The notes beneath the pieces are model-generated. The model saw nothing but the letters and a program-made list of their open reading frames with translations, was not told the DNA's origin and searched no databases. Position numbers and translations under genes: made by a program. A stretch of 64,000 nucleotides of DNA from Rossellomorea aquimaris (lineage in GTDB: Bacteria > Bacillota > Bacilli > Bacillales > Bacillaceae_B), in contig NZ_CP141595.1 in the NCBI RefSeq assembly GCF_035590735.1, positions 305,001-369,000 on the forward strand, in the 5' to 3' direction. Positions 51,166-58,546 of this stretch are shown here, piece by piece (the first letter of the stretch is position 1; each line of letters starts with the position of its first letter).

Positions 51166-51594
51166 ATGTCCTTATTCGAAGTGATCTTGTTGCCAATGTT
51201 AATGGGTGGTATTGGAGGCTTAGGACATATTCTGGTTTTCAAAAATGGTCATTTCACTTTTCCGCGAAAATTTATCGATGATCAGGGTGAGAAGCACTAT
51301 CTTTTTGGCTCAACAAAGGATATTATCATAGGCATTCTAGCAGGGTATCTGTCAGTATTACCGGTTGTTGAAACGGTCCCGATCTGGTACGTCATCTATA
51401 TTAGTTTATTATCAGGAATCGGTGGAAGTTCCGTCATCACACGAAAAATCGAACAAAATTTAGCAAACACCAAAGCGTCTTATATCCAAGAGCTATCTCA
51501 TTATCAGCTCGAACCGACCTCTAAGGGAGGATCTCCAAACCATAATGAGGTGAAACCTGTTGGCGAAGTGGAAGAAAAAAAGAATCAAGGTTGA
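51166..51594 (+). CDS. DUF4257-like small membrane protein
   Basis: 142 aa. Membrane segments at about 3-22 (LFEVILLPMLMGGIGGLGHI), 48-66 and 73-90, then a hydrophilic tail. GGIGGLGH and the glycine pair GIGGSS resemble DUF4257 proteins of Bacillus; role unknown. The ATG at 51166 has AGAGGGTGG at 6 nt; an upstream in-frame GTG overlaps that SD. Its 3' end overlaps the next small gene by 35 nt. Confidence 0.7.
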   Translation: MSLFEVILLPMLMGGIGGLGHILVFKNGHFTFPRKFIDDQGEKHYLFGSTKDIIIGILAGYLSVLPVVETVPIWYVIYISLLSGIGGSSVITRKIEQNLANTKASYIQELSHYQLEPTSKGGSPNHNEVKPVGEVEEKKNQG

Positions 51595-51724
51595 ACTGCC
51601 ACCAGAAGACTATGAAAAAGCAAATCAGTATATAAAAAGACTGAAGGAGGCAGATAGCCTAGTCGAGCTGAACTACTACTATAATAAAGTGGCAAAAATA
51701 ATTGAAAAATCACAAGATGTCTAA
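51560..51724 (+). CDS. Small charged protein, 54 aa, overlapping the DUF4257-like gene
   Basis: Unrecognised family. TTG start at 51560 with AGGTG 7 nt upstream, inside the preceding gene and in another frame. The sequence begins with a basic patch (AKWKKKRIKVELPPEDYEKA) and continues as an amphipathic helical region (NQYIKRLKEADSLVELNYYY). Sequence beyond the upstream stop keeps coding character for 43 codons, which argues for a real, translationally coupled gene. A DNA or RNA contact is conceivable from the charge, but this is a guess. Confidence 0.68.
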   Translation: MAKWKKKRIKVELPPEDYEKANQYIKRLKEADSLVELNYYYNKVAKIIEKSQDV

Positions 51725-51787
51725 GATGAGTCAATTGAAGAGTAGTCCTATACCTATCTACTTTAACCAAAAAATGTGAGGATGAAA

Positions 51788-51811
51788 CTGACAATTGAGT
51801 CAGCTTTTTTT
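51788..51811 (+). terminator. Weak terminator after the 54-aa gene
   Basis: CTGAC (51788-51792) and GTCAG (51799-51803) before CTTTTTTT; short stem. Confidence 0.5.
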
Positions 51812-51890
51812 CTGTTAAGGAAAGATGTATGAAAGATATTTCTCTTCGCATACTTATCTATTTCCATCCACCTCTGGAAAGAAAGCCTGA

Positions 51891-51918
51891 GGAGTAGCAG
51901 TGTGCTATTCCTTTTTTT
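51891..51918 (+). terminator. Intrinsic terminator without an obvious gene
   Basis: GGAGTAGCA pairs with TGCTATTCC (one G-T), 3-nt loop, seven T. There is no supported gene between 51724 and here, so it may end a small RNA or back up the previous terminator. Confidence 0.75.
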
Positions 51919-52151
51919 AGATTAAAGGGTGTTAATAAGAACGAGTTCATAAGAACCTGTAAACCTGTCCATTACGGGGCTTTTCTTATATTATATTCCT
52001 ACAGGCATAATCGTACAATTGAAATTTTGAATAGAATGAAAACTATATTTTTCTTGTGGAATACGCCAAACATGAATATGCTATAAAGAGAATTTAAGAG
52101 AAATGTTGTTCGTGCTTCACTGGAATGTGTGGCGCTGGAGGAGGAAGAAAC
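51919..52151. other. Intergenic, nothing recognised
   Basis: AT-rich; no supported frame. The SD GGAGGAGGAAG at its end belongs to the next gene. Confidence 0.4.
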
Positions 52152-52718
52152 ATGAACTTGGAACAATGGTTCACTAAAGGGATGACACCTGAAGATTACG
52201 TGGAATATATGAGTGTACATAAAGAAAACACCGAAGCGATCAAGAAAAACTTTACGATTCCACAGGATGACATAGAGGTATTGAATAAACTTGGAGAACA
52301 CTCTTTACGAGTGATCGCCATCACGGAGGACTGGTGTGGAGATGCCATGCTGAATATCCCCATCCTGTTAAAAGTGGCAAAATCCGCTGACATGGACGTT
52401 CGCATGATTTTACGGGACGAAAACCTTGAACTGATGGATCAATACTTAACAAATGGCACATCGAGAGCGATTCCCATTTTTATTTTCATCGATCGCGATG
52501 GGAATGAAAAGCTGGTATGGGGTCCAAGAGCTCCTATGGTAAAGAAAATCGTGGATGACGAACGGGCGAAGCTGCCGCCGAAGGATCATGAGCTTTTCCC
52601 AGAAAAGCAGAAGGAAATGATTCAACGCTTAACTTCTCAATATTCGAAGGATAAAGAAGTATGGCAGGAAGTGTATGAAAGCTTGAAAACGAGTCTTGTC
52701 CAGAATGTGTTGATGTAA
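52152..52718 (+). CDS. Thioredoxin-like protein (Thioredoxin_9 type)
   Basis: Cytosolic protein of 188 aa. Thioredoxin fold in the middle: VIAITEDWCGDAMLNIPILL (about 57-76) and the cis-Pro region SRAIPIFIFIDRDGNE. The active site is WCGDAM, with one Cys (Cys65), so no CxxC dithiol; classical disulfide reduction is unlikely, and a thiol-binding or glutathionyl/bacillithiol-related role is possible. The ATG at 52152 has a strong GGAGGAGG. Stand-alone gene with terminator. Confidence 0.8.
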   Translation: MNLEQWFTKGMTPEDYVEYMSVHKENTEAIKKNFTIPQDDIEVLNKLGEHSLRVIAITEDWCGDAMLNIPILLKVAKSADMDVRMILRDENLELMDQYLTNGTSRAIPIFIFIDRDGNEKLVWGPRAPMVKKIVDDERAKLPPKDHELFPEKQKEMIQRLTSQYSKDKEVWQEVYESLKTSLVQNVLM

Positions 52719-52733
52719 AACGAAACGAATAGT

Positions 52734-52771
52734 AGAAGACATCCGGTCGGTTCCTGGAGTCTTCTTTTCTT
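52734..52771 (+). terminator. Terminator after the thioredoxin-like gene
   Basis: AGAAGAC (52734-52740) pairs with GTCTTCT (52759-52765), followed by TTTCTTTT. Confidence 0.65.
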
Positions 52772-52896
52772 TTAGGGCATGATGACTTCATTCTCAAACT
52801 GAATGGTAAAAAGTACCCGTGGGCATGGGATTTTTTGCCGGTTCACGAATGACGGAATTCGCGTTAATATGGTATAGGATGAGGAGTTGAAGCATC

Positions 52897-53277
52897 ATGA
52901 TTCACCAAAAGACAAATACAATTGTGATAGAAGCGCTAAATAAATTTCCCCATAAAATTCACATTAAATTGGGAGAGATCCTGCGTGAACGAGGATTGAC
53001 ACAAGGCGATCTGCATCGCTTGACTGGGTTGAGAGTGGCTACGATCAATGAGCTAGTGAATTTCAAGAAGAAATCCTTAACGGTGGCTCATCTTGTATCC
53101 ATTATGATCGCCCTTAGAATTACAGACATTCGTGATCTCATCGAAGTGGAATTTGATCAAGAAGTTCAAGACTACTTCAATGAAGAAAATCAACGAATGA
53201 AAAATGGGTTCACTCCAGACCTGACAAAAACCGCGGAACAAAACGTAAAGCGAATCGCAGCTGGAGCAAACAACTAA
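52897..53277 (+). CDS. XRE-family transcriptional regulator
   Basis: 126 aa. A Cro/C1-type helix-turn-helix lies at about 26-80: LGEILRERGLTQGDLHRLTG, then LRVATINELVNFKKKSL as recognition region. N- and C-terminal tails are charged and unassigned. The ATG at 52897 follows GAGGAG. No regulated neighbour is evident; monocistronic with terminator. Confidence 0.83.
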   Translation: MIHQKTNTIVIEALNKFPHKIHIKLGEILRERGLTQGDLHRLTGLRVATINELVNFKKKSLTVAHLVSIMIALRITDIRDLIEVEFDQEVQDYFNEENQRMKNGFTPDLTKTAEQNVKRIAAGANN

Positions 53278-53292
53278 ACATCATTACATCTC

Positions 53293-53322
53293 AAACGGTC
53301 ATTTCTGATGACCGTTTTTTTT
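53293..53322 (+). terminator. Intrinsic terminator after the XRE regulator
   Basis: AAACGGTCAT and ATGACCGTTT form a perfect stem with a long T-run. Confidence 0.88.
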
Positions 53323-53326
53323 AGGT

Positions 53327-53339
53327 TAGGGACGGACCT
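53327..53339 (+). repeat. Dispersed element, copy 13
   Basis: 12/13 match, just after the XRE terminator. Confidence 0.85.
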
Positions 53340-53478
53340 CTATTTCTTATTCGTGTTCCCTTATCAAATGATAGAAATATAATATAACCCAAGGTTTATA
53401 ACCAGGCAAAACAAGGTAATTCCTTAAAGTAAGAGTTTATTTAGAAGATTTTTAATTATAACGATATAAAAATCGTCA

Positions 53479-53491
53479 AGGTCCGTCCCTG
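53479..53491 (-). repeat. Dispersed element, copy 14
   Basis: 12/13 match on the minus strand. Confidence 0.85.
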
Positions 53492-53620
53492 GCAGGAGTT
53501 TTGGGACAGGGTACAGAATGTAGTAGGTATGGTGTTGTTGGCAGGGTTTTGTGATGGAGTTGACATGAAATCGTAATGCTCATTTGAGGGAAATTCAATT
53601 ATGATAGGGGAAGAGAGTAT

Positions 53621-54400
53621 ATGGAAGTTAATTTTGGTCATGTGACCTCTCGTTATGCTGCGTCTTGTGAGGATATTCCGCATCAATTTTTTGATACATT
53701 AAAGGTTAGGGGAATTGTGTGGGAAGGAAGAAAAGTAGCTGAAATTGGTTCGGGTACCGGTGCTTTGACACGAAAGCTGCACAAGCGTGGGGCAGAAGTG
53801 ATCGGGGTCGAGCCGTCCATTGAGCTTAGGAAAGCTGCAAAGGCATTAGAGAGCAAGCAATACTTGGACATCCCATATCTTACAGGTACAGCTGAATCTA
53901 CGAATCTGCCAGATCAGTACTATGATATCACGATGATTCACAGAAGCTGGCATTTATTCGACCGTCCAAAAGCGATCAGTGAAATGAAGCGGATATTGAA
54001 GGGAAAAGGGACGTTCATTGTGAGTGATTCAAGCTTCGTTCCTGATCATGAAGTGGCAAAGGATACGATGACGTTTTTAAATGAATATATAGATATGACC
54101 CCACCGGGATCAAAAGCCGATTCAGAGAATCAATTGAATGGAATTCCTGTGGAATGGCTGTTAGAATGGCAGGAAGCTGACTTTAACTTGAAAGACTTTT
54201 ACACATTTTATTACGCAGTCGACTTTACGTTACAGTCCTGGTGTGAGCGGGTAGGCTCCTTATCCTGGTTCACTCCTATAGAGGAAAGTGAGAAAGAGGG
54301 ACTACTGCAATCATTACATACGTTCCTGTCCGGGCGTTACGATCCTATTCGTGAGTTTACTCTTCAGCACCAGTTTACAGTCTGCCTGATGAAAAAGTAG
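53621..54400 (+). CDS. Class I SAM-dependent methyltransferase
   Basis: 259 aa. Motif I VAEIGSGTGALTRKL (about 39-53) and the acidic end of strand 2 (VIGVEPS) bind S-adenosylmethionine; later ITMIHRSWHLFDRPKAISEM and LKGKGTFIVSDSS fit the methyltransferase_11 layout. Small-molecule substrate likely but unknown. Followed after 5 nt by the acetyltransferase gene, so the two may act on related compounds. Modest SD. Confidence 0.83.
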   Translation: MEVNFGHVTSRYAASCEDIPHQFFDTLKVRGIVWEGRKVAEIGSGTGALTRKLHKRGAEVIGVEPSIELRKAAKALESKQYLDIPYLTGTAESTNLPDQYYDITMIHRSWHLFDRPKAISEMKRILKGKGTFIVSDSSFVPDHEVAKDTMTFLNEYIDMTPPGSKADSENQLNGIPVEWLLEWQEADFNLKDFYTFYYAVDFTLQSWCERVGSLSWFTPIEESEKEGLLQSLHTFLSGRYDPIREFTLQHQFTVCLMKK

Positions 54401-54405
54401 AAAGA

Positions 54406-55212
54406 GTGATCGGATTGGAAGCAGTAAAAAAATATGTAAACTATTTAAATATGGATAAAGAGCCGCCTACATTGAACTATTTGCAACGACTTATCCAGCA
54501 GCACTTGATCAGGATCCCATATGAGACCTTTAGTAAATTCTATTACTTTTCTCAAGGTGAATCCTTTGTGCCTTCCTTGCACACTTTCGCAGAGAATCTC
54601 CACTCTAAAGGGTGGGGAGGCACCTGCTTTACATTAAACATCAACTTTGGAAGACTGCTGAAAAAGTTAGGCTTCCATTGTCAGTTTGTCAGAGTGCAAC
54701 CTGGTCACCTTGGATTAATGATTACCATTGATAATCGTAAGCTTTATGTGGATGTTGGATATGGATCGCCGATCATGAAGCCTGTTGAGCTTGAAGCGAG
54801 GCAGAAGCATCTTCTTCACGGTTTCGGGGAAGAGATCATTTTTACCCGGAAAGACATTCGTGAATTTGAAGTGGATCGACGTTCAAATGGCAAATCCTTT
54901 GTAAAAAAAACCATAGAGTGGATCCCGTTAGAGGAAGAAGAATTAGAGTCCGATATAGAAGCATCTTACCTGGATTCTGATGACAACATTACAATGAGAA
55001 GAATCACAGCAGTCCGCTTTCAGGGCAATCAATGCTACTTCCTTCGTAATGAGACCTTGAAAGTGATGACCTACCGAAACATCCGTGAATATCAGATGAA
55101 AGATTTTGATAAGTGGAAAGATATCGTCGGGGAAGTCTACCACTTTGATGCGACATCCCTGCAGGAGTCGATCCAGTTTTTACAACAACGGAATATCAAG
55201 CTGTTCCCATAG
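54406..55212 (+). CDS. Arylamine N-acetyltransferase
   Basis: NAT family, 268 aa. Catalytic triad Cys74 (GWGGTCFTLN), His101 (PGHLGLM) and Asp116 (YVDVGYGSP), with RIPYETFS in the N-terminal helical domain. Acetyl-CoA-dependent acetylation of arylamines or hydrazines is the family reaction; natural substrate unknown. GTG start at 54406, or TTG 54415. Same transcript as the methyltransferase. Confidence 0.88.
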   Translation: MIGLEAVKKYVNYLNMDKEPPTLNYLQRLIQQHLIRIPYETFSKFYYFSQGESFVPSLHTFAENLHSKGWGGTCFTLNINFGRLLKKLGFHCQFVRVQPGHLGLMITIDNRKLYVDVGYGSPIMKPVELEARQKHLLHGFGEEIIFTRKDIREFEVDRRSNGKSFVKKTIEWIPLEEEELESDIEASYLDSDDNITMRRITAVRFQGNQCYFLRNETLKVMTYRNIREYQMKDFDKWKDIVGEVYHFDATSLQESIQFLQQRNIKLFP

Positions 55213-55253
55213 ACCGTCTGGAATATCGTGTTGATATTCTGGATGGTTTTTTT
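55213..55253 (+). terminator. Intrinsic terminator after the acetyltransferase
   Basis: ACCGTC and GAATATC pair with GATATTC and GGATGGT (one mismatch region), then seven T. Confidence 0.85.
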
Positions 55254-55289
55254 GTATATACGTGAAATCATTCATTCGGACTACTTTAT

Positions 55290-55745
55290 TTAAGGCTTCA
55301 TAATCATAAAAATAAATAGAAGAATTCCCAGAGAGGATGCAAGATAAAAGTAACGATCGATAGTCACCAGATGACGTTGTATTTCTTCGGGTGGTGCCCC
55401 TGTAAGGTGTTCATTTTCCGGTAAGGCTACCCATTCGTTGATTTTTTGAGAGACAGGTGTGATGAAGCCGATGACAATGATTTGAATGAGGACATAAAGT
55501 ATGACAGACCCCAGAATCCACAACTGTGCAAAACCGCCATAGTCCCCTGTGTAAAATAGGATGAATCCCGTTAACACGGCAATACTTCCACCAATTTTAG
55601 GGAAGTATTCCAATCGTTTATTCAATTCCGTCGTAACCTTTAATTGTTCAATGGTTTTGTCCGGCCTGGTTAAAACATGAGCAAAGAAAGTAGGCCCAAC
55701 ACCTATAACGGAAGACATCACATGTAAAAGAATCAACCATTCCAT
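55290..55745 (-). CDS. DUF2269 membrane protein
   Basis: 151 aa with four membrane segments (about 3-22, 50-67, 72-95, 130-149). MEWLILLHVMSSVIGVGPTFF at the start, with a His in the first helix, fits the DUF2269 family; some relatives are suspected haem or transport proteins, but no function is established. ATG at 55745 with GGAGGTG 5 nt upstream. Confidence 0.78.
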   Translation of the reverse strand: MEWLILLHVMSSVIGVGPTFFAHVLTRPDKTIEQLKVTTELNKRLEYFPKIGGSIAVLTGFILFYTGDYGGFAQLWILGSVILYVLIQIIVIGFITPVSQKINEWVALPENEHLTGAPPEEIQRHLVTIDRYFYLASSLGILLFIFMIMKP

Positions 55746-55929
55746 CTGAGCACCTCCATGATGAGTAATCTATAAACATTACGAATGAGAATGCCGATTT
55801 ATGTATTTTTTATAACAACAATAGGGGGGGATGCTTTACAATTTTCATTTTTCATTAGATTTTTCAAGCGAAAAGAGTTATGATATTGACCGGTAGACCC
55901 TTTATAATAATTAACCTGCGGAATAAAAA

Positions 55930-55959
55930 TTGCATGAATAAAAATAATAAGTATATGAT
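55930..55959 (+). promoter_or_regulatory. Candidate dgkB promoter
   Basis: TTGCAT, 18-bp spacer, TATGAT (55954-55959), about 62 nt before the ATG. Another possible -10 (TATAAT, 55903-55908) lies upstream. Confidence 0.35.
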
Positions 55960-56021
55960 GTTAAAAGATGGAATATATAAGGACGAGTCTTTGGAATTAA
56001 TACAGATTAGGATGATGGGGT

Positions 56022-56936
56022 ATGAAACGAGCAAGAATTATTTATAATCCTACTTCTGGTCGAGAGCTCTTTAAAAAGCACCTTGCAGAAGTATTAATCA
56101 GATTAGAACAAGCGGGATATGAAACCTCCGTTCACGCAACCATTTGCGAAGGAGATGCCACAGAAGCGGCACGGATTGCAGTGGAACGTAAATACGATAT
56201 CGTTGTCGCTGCTGGTGGAGATGGTACGTTAAATGAGGTAGTCAACGGATTAGCCGAACAGGATTACCGACCTAAGCTTGGAATCGTTCCAATGGGGACA
56301 ACGAATGACTTCGCGCGGGCTCTTCACATTCCAAAGGATATTGGATCAGCCATTGATGTCATCACAAAGGGTGAATCCATTCCTGTCGATATCGGGCGTA
56401 TGAATGAACGCTACTTCATTAACATCGCAGGTGGAGGAAGAATAACCGAATTGACCTATGAAGTGCCAAGCAAGCTAAAGACGATGATGGGGCAGCTGGC
56501 CTACTATCTAAAAGGGATTGAAATGCTTCCATCCATCAAGCCGACCGACGTTTCCATTGAGTATGATGGAAAGCTGTTTGAAGGGGAAGCAATGTTATTC
56601 CTGATCGGTTTAACCAACTCAGTTGGAGGCTTTGAAAGGCTGGCTCCGGATGCGTCCATCAATGATGGCTTATTCTCGCTTTTAATTTTAAAGAAAACAA
56701 ATTTGGCCGAGTTTATCCGCATTGCGACATTGGCCGTTCGAGGTGAGCATGTAAATGACCCCAACGTCATTTACACACAGGCCAATCGAATCAAGATCAA
56801 AGCAAAAGAAAAGGTGCAGCTGAATGTAGATGGTGAGCTGGGGGGAGTCCTTCCAGCAGAATTTGAAAACCTTTACCGCCATTTGCAGGTATTTGTCCCT
56901 CTTGATAAAATTCGCCCGGAAGATAAAGCTGAATGA
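56022..56936 (+). CDS. dgkB: Diacylglycerol kinase DgkB
   Basis: Soluble lipid kinase, 304 aa, of the DAGK catalytic family. It phosphorylates diacylglycerol left over from lipoteichoic acid synthesis. RARIIYNPTSGRE, the nucleotide loop AGGDGTLNEVVNG (GGDGT 65-69) and MGTTNDFARAL are diagnostic. It precedes rlmCD at short distance, as yerQ-yefA in B. subtilis, here with small genes between. Terminator follows. Confidence 0.94.
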   Translation: MKRARIIYNPTSGRELFKKHLAEVLIRLEQAGYETSVHATICEGDATEAARIAVERKYDIVVAAGGDGTLNEVVNGLAEQDYRPKLGIVPMGTTNDFARALHIPKDIGSAIDVITKGESIPVDIGRMNERYFINIAGGGRITELTYEVPSKLKTMMGQLAYYLKGIEMLPSIKPTDVSIEYDGKLFEGEAMLFLIGLTNSVGGFERLAPDASINDGLFSLLILKKTNLAEFIRIATLAVRGEHVNDPNVIYTQANRIKIKAKEKVQLNVDGELGGVLPAEFENLYRHLQVFVPLDKIRPEDKAE

Positions 56937-56937
56937 T

Positions 56938-56977
56938 AAAAAGGAATGCCATTTGGGGGTAATGGCATTCCTTTTTT
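56938..56977 (+). terminator. Intrinsic terminator after dgkB
   Basis: AAAGGAATGCCAT and ATGGCATTCCTTT form a perfect 13-bp stem with T-run. Confidence 0.9.
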
Positions 56978-57040
56978 ATATGTTTGCGAAGTTTTCATTC
57001 CCTATAGGTAATGTGAATCCGCAGGAACATCATTGTTAAG

Positions 57041-57106
57041 ATGCAGATTTGCTTTTATGCGTCGTTTTTCAAACTTATGCGTCGTTTTCAAAATTCATGC
57101 TCGAAA
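57041..57106. repeat. Phased repeat array 3 (TATGCGTC units, 20 bp)
   Basis: ATGCGTCG at 57057 and 57077 and a degenerate ATGCTCG at 57097, exactly 20 bp apart. The motif is the reverse complement of GACGCATA of array 1. Lies 80 bp after the dgkB terminator. Confidence 0.75.
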
Positions 57107-57141
57107 TTTTCAATATACACCATTCCTCAAAACTGCCATCC

Positions 57142-57492
57142 TCAATTTACTAACAAAAACACACTAAATGACAATGGGAAACCAATCAGAAAGCCCCATC
57201 CGATCTGTTGCTTATGCCGGAATGGAACTTTTCTCACGATCCATGACAAAATATGGGCGATGATCACAAATGCAAAGACCCAAATCAATTGTCCGACCAC
57301 AAATACAAATAGATAAGCTAGTATGGATTCTTTATTAAATAAAAGGGAAATCCCGAATCCAAAGGTCAAGGTTAAAAATGTGACTGCAATGAACATGTAG
57401 GGTAGCCACCATCTTCTTGACTTGAGAGCGAATAACACCCCAAGAAAAACATTCCCTACCAGGATAAGGTTTACTAAGAAGTCCGGGTTCAT
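57142..57492 (-). CDS. Hypothetical four-helix membrane protein
   Basis: 116 aa; hydrophobic segments about 5-22, 29-51, 57-84 and 96-115. Not recognised. The short basic loop after segment 1 (LKSRRWW) suggests that loop is cytoplasmic. ATG at 57492 with a weak AGGTAG. It lies alone, converging on dgkB. Confidence 0.65.
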   Translation of the reverse strand: MNPDFLVNLILVGNVFLGVLFALKSRRWWLPYMFIAVTFLTLTFGFGISLLFNKESILAYLFVFVVGQLIWVFAFVIIAHILSWIVRKVPFRHKQQIGWGFLIGFPLSFSVFLLVN

Positions 57493-57733
57493 GTTTATCT
57501 ACCTACTTTTTCTAGAATTGTTGCACATACCATTTTACCCTTTCTTCAGCGCATAAAACGAGGTAAGTTTTTACAACCTGACTAGGAAATGTATAGTCAT
57601 TAACCCCCCTTATTGCTTGAGAGTGTCATATAAAGAGCGTTTGTTAAATTTTGTATTCCCGCTCACTTAGTGACTATGTTACAGTGGATTAAAAGTATGT
57701 CGGACAAATAGTGTCACTGGAAGGGTGAATTCA

Positions 57734-58039
57734 ATGTATATCGTACATTCAACATTTGTAGTTCCTGATGAAAAGGCGGATGAAGTGATTTCTATCTACC
57801 ATTCCCGTTCAGGTTTAGTAGACGAAGCGGAAGGGTTTCAACGTTTTCTCCTCTTGCAAAATGAGAAAAAGCCGGGCGAAATCACTGTTCACATGGAATG
57901 GGATTCGAAGGAGCACTTCATGACATGGGTGCAAGGTGAGGACTATAAACGGATTCACGAACTGGAGAAGAAATATCCGGATCAGGAGCTCGCATCCATT
58001 ATTCCATCAATTGATCGCTATAAGGTGGTGGCGTACTGA
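57734..58039 (+). CDS. ABM-domain monooxygenase-like protein
   Basis: 101 aa, antibiotic-biosynthesis-monooxygenase fold (ferredoxin-like dimer). The layout YIVHSTFVVPDEKADEVISIY, EGFQRFLLLQNE, ITVHMEWDSKEHFMTWVQGEDY is typical and shared with haem-degrading HmoA/HmoB; haem degradation is possible but no diagnostic residue set was verified. ATG at 57734 with GGAAGGGTG. Overlaps the next gene by 1 nt (TGATG). Confidence 0.78.
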   Translation: MYIVHSTFVVPDEKADEVISIYHSRSGLVDEAEGFQRFLLLQNEKKPGEITVHMEWDSKEHFMTWVQGEDYKRIHELEKKYPDQELASIIPSIDRYKVVAY

Positions 58040-58410
58040 TGGAAAATAAGTATAAGAGTGTCATAGATGAAACAGTTGAAAGATTGTACGAACGATACCC
58101 TGAATTAGCTGTAAAGTACGGTGAGATCGGACGAAAGAAATGCTATGAAGACAATGTTCATCACTTTAATTATCTGGAATCGGCATCTGATGTCGGGGAA
58201 TCAAACGTTTTTTCCGACTATGCCCTTTGGTTGAACAGCGTGCTGGTGAATAGAGGTATGAAATCAGATCATCTCATTGATAATTTCAAATGTATCATCG
58301 AATCTCTTGAAAAGACCGGTGTTGAAAAAGGTGAAGACTTCAAGCTTTACCTGAATGAAGCAATCGGGTCCATTCAAAAGACAGATCGTGAAAACATGAC
58401 AGCAAACTAA
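58039..58410 (+). CDS. Hypothetical helical protein coupled to the ABM protein
   Basis: 123 aa, predicted all-helical and acidic. The stretch FSDYALWLNSVLVNRGMKSDHLIDN looks like the helical cap that precedes B12-binding domains in some bacterial proteins, but no B12 domain is present; this is only a resemblance. Its tight coupling with the ABM gene suggests a shared role, perhaps in haem or tetrapyrrole handling (inference). Confidence 0.68.
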   Translation: MENKYKSVIDETVERLYERYPELAVKYGEIGRKKCYEDNVHHFNYLESASDVGESNVFSDYALWLNSVLVNRGMKSDHLIDNFKCIIESLEKTGVEKGEDFKLYLNEAIGSIQKTDRENMTAN

Positions 58411-58414
58411 ACGT

Positions 58415-58448
58415 AAAAGCATCGAGCCACAAAGGTCGATGCTTTTTT
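58415..58448 (+). terminator. Intrinsic terminator
   Basis: AAAAGCATCGA pairs with TCGATGCTTTT, followed by T-run. Confidence 0.88.
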
Positions 58449-58455
58449 ATATAGA

Positions 58456-58468
58456 GAGGGACGGACCT
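58456..58468 (+). repeat. Dispersed element, copy 15
   Basis: 13/13 match, 8 nt after the preceding terminator. Confidence 0.9.
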
Positions 58469-58546
58469 CCAGTCATTTCATTCTCCACCTCCATTTATGG
58501 TACAATCAGTAGAGTCTTAAAAAGGAATTCGTAAAGGAAGATATAC

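Larger units (their letters stand above)
53323..53620. other. Spacer with two dispersed elements
   Basis: No gene seen. Copies 13 and 14 face each other 139 nt apart. Right of copy 14 the plus strand is strongly G/T-rich up to about 53575. Confidence 0.5.

Noticed and set aside
51831..51896. 21-codon frame MYERYFSSHTYLF between two terminators
   Set aside because: SD is poor and composition unconvincing; kept only as a possible small-RNA region.
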